From: Coenobita brevimanus
Taxonomy: Eukaryota; Arthropoda; Malacostraca; Decapoda; Coenobitidae
Direction: 5' to 3'
Assembly: GCA_032717465.1 (NCBI GenBank)
Contig: CM064655.1
Location: forward strand, 14,484,652 to 14,548,651
Length of the DNA: 64,000 nt
Both the position numbers and the translations under genes were made by a program. Below, piece by piece: positions 31,687 to 41,070 of the stretch. The notes below the pieces were generated by a model. The model worked only from the letters and a program-made list of their open reading frames with translations, searched no databases and had not been told where the DNA came from. Positions within the stretch are counted from its first letter, which is position 1, and every line of letters begins with the position of its first letter.

Positions 31687-32620
31687 ATTGATGTCTTGTT
31701 CGAATAGTCATGCTGCCACTCCTGCATGGTTGAATAGTCATGCCACCATTTTTGCATTTTTTTTTTTTTTTTTCAAAGAAGAAGGAACCAAAGGCTTGGA
31801 GCCTGTAAGACTGTTCCCTCCAAGGGAAAAAAAAAAAAAGTAGAGAGCCAATTTCAAGATCCACTCATTTTGAGATGTCTGGGCATACTGCATTTAAAAG
31901 ACTGGAGGCCACATGCAGTAGGAAATACACAGGAAGACAGTTCCAGAGTTGACCTTTCGCATACATGAAGAACTAGGAGTAACAGTTAACTCTTGCATTA
32001 GAGAGTTGGAGTGAAAAGGGATGGGAGTTTGCTGTCATAGCACCAACCACAGAGGCTGAGTAGTCATGCTACCACTCTTGCATTGTTGAGTGGTAATGCT
32101 GCCACTCTTGTATGTCTCTGCAGTCATGACATCACTCTTGAATAGTTCAGTAGTAATGCTGCCACTCTTGAATGGCTGAGTAGTCATGCTGCCACTCTTG
32201 TATGGGTGAGCAGTCATGCTGCCACTCTTGTATGGGTGGGCAGTCATGCTGCCACTCTTGTATGGGTGAGCAGTCATGCTGCCACTCTTGTATGGATTAG
32301 TAGTAATGCTGCATTCCCGTATGGGTGAGTAGTCATGCCACCAGTCTTGTAAGGGTAAGAAGTAATCCTGAATTCTTACATGAGTGAGTAGTCAAGCTGC
32401 CACTCTTGTATGAGCAAGTAATCACATTGCCATGCTCGTATGGGTGAGTAGTAATGCTGCCACTCTTGTATGGGTGAGTAGTCATGCTACCACTTTAGTA
32501 TGGGTGAGTAGTCATGCTGCCACTCTTGTATGGGTGAGTGGTCATGTTGCTATTCTTGTATGGTCAAGCTGTTATGCCACCATTTTTGCATAGCTAAGTA
32601 GCCATGCCACCACTTCTTAC
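31687..32620. repeat. 30-bp minisatellite, interrupted
   Basis: About nineteen units of a 30-bp sequence related to GTAGTCATGCTGCCACTCTT plus GTATGGGTGA run from 32040 to 32620, and about two and a half more at 31687-31763. The two blocks are separated by about 275 bp of non-repeat DNA (31764-32038). Because 30 is divisible by three, one minus-strand frame stays open over 32035-32277 as ten-residue repeats (MTAHPYKSGS). There are no spacers between units, so it is not CRISPR-like. Confidence 0.9.
31757..31850. repeat. T-run/A-run module, also at 40420-40500
   Basis: A T run, then AAAGAAGAAGGAACCAAAGG, GGCTTGGAGCC, TTCCCTCCAAG and an A run. The same order appears at 40420-40500 (AAGAAAGAAGGAAACAAAGG, GGCTAAGAGCC, TTCCTTCCAAG, A-rich). 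It breaks up the minisatellite and may be a small dispersed element. Confidence 0.5.
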
Positions 32621-33480
32621 ATGTGTAGACTTGCTCTGTGAGACGTGGGGAATAAGAGGGAGCACAAGTCCCTCAGTGTGGGCAAAGTGATTAGAGTACT
32701 TTCAAATTCACTGGGAGTTAAGAAGTAGCTTTGCACTCTATGCTCCCTCTTCCTAGGCACTCTGGGGAAGACTGTTCAGAACTCATGGAGAAATGGCAAG
32801 AATGGGGCATGCCAGGAGGACTAAAACATCAAGCACCTGAACAGAGACATGACTTTTTGTCTCTTGCATGATGACTGAAAAAGGACTCTTATCAAACCAC
32901 TAAGTGCAGCTAAGCCTGATATATATACATATAGTACATTGTTCCCTTGGTTATCATACCAAACATAGTGCGAGATAATGGAACTGCATGATAACCAATG
33001 CACAGAACCTTTGGGATCTGGTCTAACTTGTACCAGAAATAACAAGTGCAAGCCCAATTTCTCCCTTTTACAACAATTTAGGCCCAATAAATACGTACTG
33101 TACTGTATATATTTTTATGGTATCAAAAACACACAAAGGTATGGTTGAGTTTATAGAAAATGATGAAATGGACACAACAGAGAAGAAACATATATCACAG
33201 AGAGTGAGACCTGACATGGGCATGAGGTAAGGGGGTCTGGGGCTAAATGGTGGAGAGTTAATGGTCCCCACCACCTCCGATTAACTCCTTCAGTGGGGCC
33301 TCATCTTTGAATCCCTCAGAGCCATCAGAAATCACAGACACTGTACCATCACTGTCAGAAAAAACTGCCCAGGTATGCAATACTGATGCTTTTGAGCAAA
33401 AAAATGTGGGCTAATACCAGGGGTGCAGATTTTCATCTTGCAGAGAGAACAAAAGCCATTATAACCAAGGGTGCAGTAGC

Positions 33481-33482
<2 letters not shown>
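32621..33482. other. Unassigned stretch with a Tigger-like end at 32935
   Basis: There is no supported gene. A terminus-like sequence TACATTGTTCCCTTGGTTATC starts at about 32935 and pairs with the 24361-24448 fragment family, but no right end was identified. Confidence 0.35.

Positions 33483-33524
<42 letters not shown>
33483..33524. repeat. (GT)n microsatellite
   Basis: About 21 GT units, followed by a short TA-rich stretch and then the 31-bp repeats of the next element. Confidence 0.95.
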
Positions 33525-33528
<4 letters not shown>

Positions 33529-33540
33529 TTATATGGTAAG

Positions 33541-34555
33541 TACGCACACTACGTGAGTTCACAGTACGCGAATCGCATAGTAGGGGAGTTCACAGTACGC
33601 GAATCGCATAGTACTCGAGTTCACAGTATGCAAATCGCATAGTATGCAAGGACCTATTTTTTATCAAATTTTAGTGTACTTTTTAATAGGACACGAATTG
33701 AACTCGTAATAGGCGAGACGGCAGCGAAGAGTGGCCCAAATCCGGGGTTACCCTAAGCATGCGACATTGCCAACCCAAGATGCGCCAACAGTTGCCTACA
33801 CCAGCAGCACCAGTGAAGGAGAGTGAAGACTTGTCAATGATGGGGATCAGCCAGGTACTGTGTGTCCTTGATAAATTCAAGGAAGAATTCATGGACATCG
33901 AACACTGTCAGTTGCAAGTGGAGGAAGTGATGACTTCACTGGAGAAAAACTTCCACTATTACACAGACAGGCACAACCAGGAGGTTAACAGAAGGAAGCA
34001 AACCCTCATCACCCGTTACCTGCGGCCTCAAAAGAGTGAGGAATCACTCCCTTCAACATCAGAAGAGCCATATCCTGGAGAGGATCAAGAGGATGATGCA
34101 ATGTCTGAGGTGTCAGAAATAGACTTTGAAGGGTTTATGAATGAAGTGAGTGTCTTAGTGAAAGTGTCCAAAGTGCTGGTGACAAGAATGGTGAGGAAGG
34201 TAGTGTGTCGGGTGGTGTGGCAGGTGGTTCAGGAGGTGCACGCTAGGTGGGTCACCCTGCCTCGGATCCCCTTCTTACATCCATCAAGCCTGTTGTCCTC
34301 TTGGGTTAAGGTGAACAGGCATATTCTTGCTGGTTTAGTTAAGCCATATCCTTGTTGATTTAGTAAAGCCATAATCTTGCTGGTTTACTTTATCTTAGGT
34401 AATATGTCTCAGATAGTTTCCCTTTACAGTACAATACTTAGGTGTAAAAGGAGTTTCAAGGGTTACCGATGAAGGGGATGCCGCCCATATGTAATTTTCC
34501 TGTAAGTTTATGTATTTATAGTATGTGAATTCCTAGCATGCAACCTCCTCTGCTG
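33541..34555 (+). pseudogene. Tigger relic with transposase C-terminus
   Basis: The frame at 33759-34358 encodes a C-terminal Tigger/pogo segment. The block RRKQTLITRYLRPQ matches GQQALITRYLQKT in the 34601-37939 element, and an acidic stretch ends SEIDFEGFM against DEDFDGFVQ. The catalytic domain is absent. The left side has three tandem 31-bp repeats with GTTCACAGTACGCGAATCGC (33556, 33587, 33618). The right side near 34520-34550 has partly inverted counterparts (GTATGTGAATTCCTAGCATG). Confidence 0.65.
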
Positions 34556-34873
34556 CTAATCACGTGTACTGTGTGTACGTACTGTATACATATGTATATA
34601 CAGTAGCGCACCAACTTTCGCTACAGCAGGATTCGCGGAATCCACTTTCGCGGCATGCACCAAATATTCCCTAACTTCCACTTTCGCTTGAAAAAAATCG
34701 ATTTTCGCGCACAAATTTTGGGTTTGGGACAATATTTTGAACTTTGAATTTCCTGCACCGCCCGCCCGCAACCCACCGCCATCTTGAATGACGTCATGTC
34801 AACACTCTGTCCACCCATTCCCGCCATTGTGTACGAGCGTGCTAGCTCCATTGTGTTGGATTCTCACGGTTCA

Positions 34874-37635
34874 ATGGCCTCTACTATACCTGGTAGTGTG
34901 GGGAAAGGGCCTGGTGGTGTGAGGGGAGAGCCTGGTGGTGTGGGGGGGAGGGCCGGGAGGCAGTGGTGGTGATAAAAAGTGGCCGGGACATTCAAAGTCG
35001 GGAGGAAAGGCCAAGGCTAAAAGAGAGTATCGTGTTGGAGTGAAGAAACGGCAGTATAATAATGAAATGAAAAGGAAGATAGTTGAGCACATGGACGAGA
35101 GCGCAAAAAACAGTGAAATCTGCCGTATATTTAACATCCCAGAATCGACAGTGCGTAGTATGAGGAAACAGCATGGTGAATTAAAGACAAACCTTGCCCT
35201 TGCAAAGAAGTACTTTGGTGTGAGTGGAAGTGAAGGAGGAGGAAGTCAGAGAAGTGTAAAGTGTGTGACTGAGTACAACAAGATCATGATTGTATTGGAA
35301 CATTATTTAGTGAAGTGGATTAATAGGCGTAACAAGGAAAGTGCAAGTGTTACAGGACCCCAAACACAAGATCAAGCTCATCTTTTCTTCAGAGCTTTGA
35401 TTAACAAAATGAAAATTAAAAATCCACCTTCTTTTACTGCTTCACATGGGGGATGAAGTACGTGAAAGGGTACAGCAGGGAAGGAAGGTTGTTGGTACAC
35501 TGAAAGCAGTGATGAGAAATAGGGAGGTGAGTATGGAAGTTAAGAAGTCACTGCATGATGGTATTGTGATCCCTACCCTGACGTATGGAAGCGAGGCATG
35601 GACCTTGCAAGAGGGGAACAAGTCAAGAGTGAGAGCAGTGGAAATGAGTTACTTGAGAGGAGCATGTGGAGTGACGTGGAGGGACAGGTTGACGAATGAA
35701 GAAGTGAAGGAACGTTGTGGGGTAGATGTGGATGTGGTTGAAAAGATTAGGAGAAATACACTAAGGTGGTTTGGACATGTGGAGAGAATGGAGAATGAAA
35801 GACTGACTAAGAGGGTGTATGTAGGTGAGGTGGAGGGAGGGAGAGAGACGGAGGGGTAGACCGAGGATGAGGTGGAGGGATGGAGTTGAGAGGTATATGA
35901 GGGAGGGGGGGGTGAGTTGGGGGGAGGGGAGTCAAATGGTGGGTGACAGAGTGACTTGGAGGCGTTTTGTCTGCAGCCACCCTTTGCTGGATTATGGCGT
36001 CGGGCTATAGATAGATAGATAGATAGACGTGGGTGGCTTCAGCGATTTAAGGGTCGGGCTAAAGTTAAACATGCTGTTTACCAAGGTGAAGCCCAGTCTG
36101 CAGATATCACAGCTGCAAGTAACTTCCCTGCCATTGCCAAACAGTTAATTAGAGATGGTAACTATTCATTAGCCCAGATTTACAACTGTGATGAGACGGG
36201 GGTTTATTGGAAACGATCCCCACGATCAACATTTATCTCGGTGGCAGAGAAGCAAGCCCGTGGAGTTAAAATGGCAAAAGACAGGTTCACTGCACTCCTA
36301 ACGGCAAATGCTGATGGGTCACACAGGATGCGTCCATTAATTACTTACCATTCAAAGCGTCCTCATGCCAACATGGATAACCTCCATGGTTATATCTGGA
36401 AGTCTAATTCCAAGGGTTATATGACATCTGCATTATCTCTCGAGTGGTTTGATAACCACTTTGTCCCTGACGCAAAATCTCACTGCCAAGCCAACAATCA
36501 AGATTTTCGTGTTATCCTGTTTATGGATAACGCACCTGGCCACACCCGCTTCCTCGTTGACCGCCACCCTGCTGTCCAAGTGGTGTTTTTACCCCCAAAC
36601 ACCACATCCAAAATCTAACCGATGGACCAGGAAATAATTGCGAACACCAAAATCCTGTTCTACCAACATGTGCACAACATGATGAGGGGATCAACGGATA
36701 CTCAGGAAGAGCTACGTGCCATCCAACAGCAAGATTCCCCCATACCTGGACCTAGTTCTGTGCTTTTGTCAGATGAAAGTAACGACAGTAGTGACACTGA
36801 CAATCCCTCATCATCAGACGCCACATTATCAGTCAAACAGTTCTGGCGCCAGTTTAATATTCGCCAGGCAGTTGAAATATTTGTTAAGTCATGGCAGTCA
36901 CTCACCATGGCAACCCTGAAACATGCCTGGAAACCGCTGCTACCTGATTTAGTCACCACCCAGGCAGACAGACAGCAGCGTGAGCAGTTGTTGGCAGGCG
37001 CGTTACGGGTGGTACAGCAGGTCCCAGGTCCTGGATTTGCCAACGTCACAGGGGCAGAAATTGAAGAGCTGATTGACAAAAACTCCCAAGAAACCATCGA
37101 GGATATCATGGAGGAAGATGATATTGAAGAAAAGGAGCAACAAATACCTGTAGAAGCAGTACAGCAGCAACATCAAGAAAGAGCCCCAACAACAGCATTG
37201 TTGTCATCGTGGATCGTCGCTTGTGAAACAGCGACCGAGCAGGCAGAGGCATTAACGTTTGATAACAAGGAGAAAATTATTGCTTGCTTTCAATCAGCAC
37301 TAAATCTGATTGGTGAAGTGTTCAATAAACGCATCCATGAAGGGCAGCAGGCTCTTATCACACGCTACCTGCAGAAGACTAAGGAAATAACAGAGGTGGA
37401 AGTACCATTGGAAGCCGAGGGGGCAGCCGACCATGGTGCTATCCCTACTGACAGTGCCATAGAGGAGCTTAACCTGGATGAAGATTTCGATGGATTTGTT
37501 CAAGAGAACCTAGCACAAAGGGAAATTCAGCACAGAGTGGAAGTGTTGCATCAAGTTGCATCTGAGGAGGCAGAGAAAGAGAGTGGTAGCGAGGCAGCAA
37601 GAGGTGGCGCCAATACGTCTGGCGTGGCTAAATAA
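34874..37635 (+). pseudogene. Tigger-type transposase, disrupted
   Basis: From ATG at 34874 a Gly-rich leader loses frame in a seven-G run (34941-34947). The frame at 34935-35450 carries the N-terminal CENP-B/psq-type helix-turn-helix (KRKIVEHMDESAKNSEICRI, then IPESTVRSMRK). A LINE fragment interrupts it at 35448-36032. Beyond it the DDE domain continues: WLQRFKGR, CDETGVYWKRSP (first Asp), LFMDNAPGH (second Asp), PPNTTSKI, then TAA at 36616-36618 where relatives have Gln, then PMDQEIIANTK (third Asp). The C-terminal 300 residues are acidic and end DEDFDGFVQENL plus an extension. It could act only if three lesions were absent. Confidence 0.88.
35448..36032 (+). mobile_element. GATA-tailed LINE, 5'-truncated insertion in Tigger (copy 3)
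   Basis: About 585 bp from the last third of the GATA LINE (frame 35446-35859, then 35825-36010 after a frameshift in a GAGAGA run near 35845), ending in the family 3' end and (GATA)n. Flanks CATGGG (left) and CGTGGG (right) look like a 6-bp target duplication with one mismatch. The transposase frame resumes immediately after the tail. Confidence 0.9.
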
Positions 37636-37937
37636 GCCCGCCACGCGCCTCGGATACTTACCCCCAACATCCATTAAACACCTCAACCTGGTCTCTGTGG
37701 TATGTTTCTCCTCATATAATGTGTACTGTACAGTTTTTATTGTTTGTATCTCACAATGCAATGTACAATAGTGATTTAATGTACTGTATTGCAAGTGAAA
37801 ATGAAAATCTGATGTTACTTTAGGATAACCGGGAACCAATTAGCCTTTTTGCCATAAAGACAATGCCCCAACTTTCGCTAATTCCACTTTCGCGCATTAT
37901 TTTTGGACCCAATTAGGCGCGAAAATTGGTGCCCCAC

Positions 37938-37943
<6 letters not shown>

Positions 37944-37972
<29 letters not shown>
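37944..37972. repeat. (TA)n microsatellite
   Basis: A TA run between two Tigger-type elements; such runs supply many TA target sites. Confidence 0.95.
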
Positions 37973-37975
<3 letters not shown>

Positions 37976-37980
37976 ATATA

Positions 37981-38606
37981 TACAGTTTGTCTTTGTCTAA
38001 CACGGTTAATTGCTTCCACACCCCTACCGTGTTGGAGAAATTTCATGTTACAGGTACTCTTGAAACCCCCTATTTCCTTCCGCATCCCTGCCCAAAGTCC
38101 ACTTGTTCCCCCCTTGTTGTGCAAAATTTTTTTATACCCTCCAAATATTAACTTCCTAGAAAACATTAATATGGTTCAAAAAATTATAAAAGAGTATTAT
38201 TACAGTTAAAAGCCACATTTGATTTGCCTTATGGGAGGATAAGAGGAGAGACACTAAGCTGGAGAGGAGGTAGAGGGGAGAACACTGGTTAAAATCTTTC
38301 AAAGTTAATAGCACTTATAACACTTCTCACATCATCAGCTATGTTATCCATGGCTTCTTCTTCCTGCTGGCATTGGATATCCTCTTCCTGGAATTCAGCA
38401 GCTGAAACGTGATTGGCTGGGAGGTAGATGACGCACGTTAGCAAGGCAAAGCTCCTATGATTCATCTCATCACCACCCACCCCGTTCAAAAAACCGTGTT
38501 AGCTTCATCAATGGCCGTGTTAAAAGCGATACTGCTTCCAGAAAATTGTACAGTGTTGGGCTATTTTCACGTCAGGAAAAACCGTTATAGATAAGGATGG
38601 ACTGTA
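37981..38606 (-). mobile_element. Tigger-derived element (family C)
   Basis: Ends CAGTTTGTCTTTGTCTAACA at 37983 and inverted CAGTCCATCCTTATCTATAA at 38604, with TA at 37981-37982 and 38605-38606. Length is 622 bp. The minus-strand frame 38289-38489 ends DDVRSVISAINFERF then stop, resembling the acidic Tigger C-terminus, so this looks like an internally deleted transposon in minus orientation. Confidence 0.75.
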
Positions 38607-39775
38607 CACTCAACCCCCTGCTATTGCGCCTAACTGGTTACAACAAATGCGCATGATAGCTGAATTCACGATAGCTGAACTGAAGAATCAATGGGAAAAT
38701 TTCTAATTGTTTTTTTGGTGGCCCATTTCTCTAACTTTTAACCACTTTATGCCTATGATTTCCAGCCAATCTCTCCTCCAACATGAAAGAAAGCATTATT
38801 ATATCAATAATAAACAACATAAAAGACCACCAAACTTACTTATATAAGGATTAAGGAAGGCTTGTGTGGTTTGAAGGGTTCTGAGGCTTGGGAGTGGCTT
38901 AGTTGCCGCCAGAGCCCTCACAGGTCTGACTCTATCTCCTTAAAATACTTTTTCTCCTCTGGTCCAGGTTGTCCAAGAAAACATCATAGTCAAAGCCCTC
39001 AGCATTTGCCTCTTGGTTGGAAGGGCCTGGCCGTGTTTCGTGGCCAGGCGTGGGGGTAGGTTCAGGGACTGAGTGCTGACAAAAATAATCTCTGATTCAA
39101 CGCTGGTGAAATGCATTCATGTAGGCATAGTACATGTTCTCAAAACCTTCAAGGATTTTGTTAACGTAGGATGTGCACTGTTCGCTGCTGATAATGGTAT
39201 CTTGCTCTGGGATGTGATGTACCTGGCCACCCAACTCAATCAAAGTCTTGATGTCCTTCATACTCAGCCCCTCCTTAACTTTCTCTCCTGCATCCACCTC
39301 TTCTCCTGGGCTATCCTCAGCTTCCTCAGGATCCTCTAGTAGACTACTTTCAGCAGTAACTGGTGCTGGTCGTGACATATCTCATATCTCGTCACTAGTT
39401 GTGCCCTCAAACCCACGGCCAGCAATACCTCTCGCCTCCTCAGCTGCAGCCACCAGCTCTGCCTCTGCTGACTGGAGCTCACCTGGTACCTTAACCTGCC
39501 TGTCCTCAGGTAAACCCTCCATGATGTTGCACCATGCATGATTTACTGTTGTTGCGGTAATGTTATCCCAACATTCGACCACCAAATCAATCGCCTGCTT
39601 TATCGTAATGCTCTTCCAATATTTTAACACCTTTCGTTCCGATTCAGGTGCTTCAAACTTGACGCGTGCTAGTGGTCTTGGAGTGCATGATAGCATGTAT
39701 GGTTGTGCATTTGATATGTGCGCGATAGCAGATAATCGCTATAGCTGAACGCGCGATAGCAAGGGGTTGAGTGTA
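38605..39775 (-). mobile_element. Tigger-derived element (family D) with transposase C-terminal remnant
   Basis: Ends CACTCAACCCCCTGCTATTG at 38607 and inverted CACTCAACCCCTTGCTATCG at 39773, with TA at 38605-38606 (shared with its neighbour) and 39774-39775. Minus-strand frames 39382-39696 and 39097-39378 match the C-terminal half of the 34601-37939 transposase: SITIKQAIDLVVECWDNITA against FNIRQAVEIFVKSWQSLTMA, then GRGFEGTTSDEI against GPGFANVTGAEI. The DDE core is deleted. Confidence 0.85.
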
Positions 39776-40240
39776 CAATATAGATATATAGATATATTTT
39801 TAGTCATCTTGCCTAAAGTGTGCCTTTGCAAACTGTGTCTTGTCTAATGTGCGAGGGGGATCTGACAAAAATTAACTATTTAGAAACTGTGTTTGTTACT
39901 TGCAATGTGCGACGGGAATGGAAAATAGAGGCAAATACGGTACTCTCTTGCAACTCACCAGCATAACTTGTGGCGCATGATGGGTAAGGATGGGGCTGGT
40001 GAGTATGTGTGGTGCGGTGGGGCTGGTGAGTATGTGTGGTGCGGTGGGGCTGGTGAGTACAGTATATGTGGTGGGGTGTAGCTGTGTGTGAGTGAGTGGT
40101 GGCCACAGCAGCTGGATGATGACGTAATGTCTGTGTCTGACCTGGACTTTGAGGGTTTTCTGGAGTAGCAACAGGCAGCACCTAACCTAGTGCAAACTAA
40201 GATATGCAATCCATAAAACTGGCCATACAATACTGTGCTT
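39776..40240 (+). pseudogene. Tigger relic with C-terminal coding remnant and 27-bp repeats
   Basis: A plus-strand frame ends SVSDLDFEGFLE then TAG (about 40128-40167), the same acidic terminus as other Tigger transposases here. Upstream, a 27-bp unit starting GGGGCTGGTGAGTATGTGTG is repeated at 39992, 40019 and 40046 (last one partial). Terminus-like sequence (TGCAAACTGTGTCTTGTC near 39827, TAGTGCAAACTAAGATATGC near 40187) is present, but exact ends are unclear. Confidence 0.55.
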
Positions 40241-40277
40241 TAAGAGCATTCGTTAATCACTGGCGCAATCGTCACCA

Positions 40278-40420
40278 GGGTTGCCATTTGGTATTTTTCA
40301 TTACCAAATGTGGGGGAATTTGGTACTGAGAAATTCTATTGGTAATGATTCAGAACGATTCATTACCAAAAGGATTTTTCACATGTATGAGTGTACCGAC
40401 GATGAAGACGGTGGATTATC
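40278..40420. mobile_element. hAT-like element end (shared with 62102-62455)
   Basis: It starts CAGGGTTGCCATTTGGTATT and matches 62102-62245 closely, including CATTACCAAA and GGATTTTTCACATGT. The right end is lost at the T-run module at 40420. Confidence 0.6.
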
Positions 40421-40500
40421 TTTTTTTTTTCTTTTAATGCAAGAAAGAAGGAAACAAAGGCTAAGAGCCCACAAACCATTCCTTCCAAGAAAAATAAAAA

Positions 40501-41015
40501 AACAAACACAATACAAAAGACAGACCAAACCCCTCCAGTAGTGATAAGAGTGATAATGAGGCACGTGATGAGGTCCGAGCAGAACAGCTATGAGTATTTT
40601 AATTCAGCTTCCATGGTACGGCCTCGGGCACAACAAAAACAATTTGCATTATCTATCCTCTGTACAGTGCTGGTGAGGTCTTGAATTTTCACAATAAATA
40701 TACAGTATTACTTCTTGCAGGTTTCTTTTGTAAGTTTTCCTTTTGTATTTTACTTAGGGATAGGTACTGGTGAATCAATATACGAAAATTCAGGATGTGT
40801 TGCCCATAAAGCCACTTTAACAGGGGATCCTATGCTTGGCAAAGTGAGAATTTATAAAGTGCGAAGGGCTGTGTCGCCCATATTCGTGCATTTTACGCAA
40901 GATGACTGCACATCCACCTTGGTCCCAATTAACGGACCTATATGGTGGATGTGCGAGCGCGCGCTATTTGATATCGCACTAATTAAAACACATATCTTAT
41001 GGGGAAAAGTTCATT
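40501..41015. other. Unassigned stretch
   Basis: There is no supported gene. A plus frame at 40715-41029 (104 codons) is open and of ordinary composition but was not recognised; its end lies in the duplicated segment described next. Confidence 0.35.
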
Positions 41016-41070
41016 TGGTGGATGAGTGACTCCAACTTTAGGGGTTAAACTTTTAAACACTGCTAATTAC

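Larger units (their letters stand above)
34599..37939 (+). mobile_element. Tigger/pogo DNA transposon, near complete, inactive
   Basis: Ends CAGTAGCGCACCAACTTTCG at 34601 and the inverted match (CAGTGGGGCACCAATTTTCG) ending at 37939. TA precedes the left end; the right flank reads TGTGTA, so the duplication is imperfect there. Further TTTCGC motifs repeat inside both ends. The transposase reads left to right. Without the LINE insertion (35448-36032) the element is about 2.76 kb, the usual size for Tigger-type elements. Confidence 0.88.

Noticed and set aside
32035..32620. CRISPR-like array
   Set aside because: Units are contiguous 30-bp repeats without unique spacers, in a eukaryotic context; this is a minisatellite.
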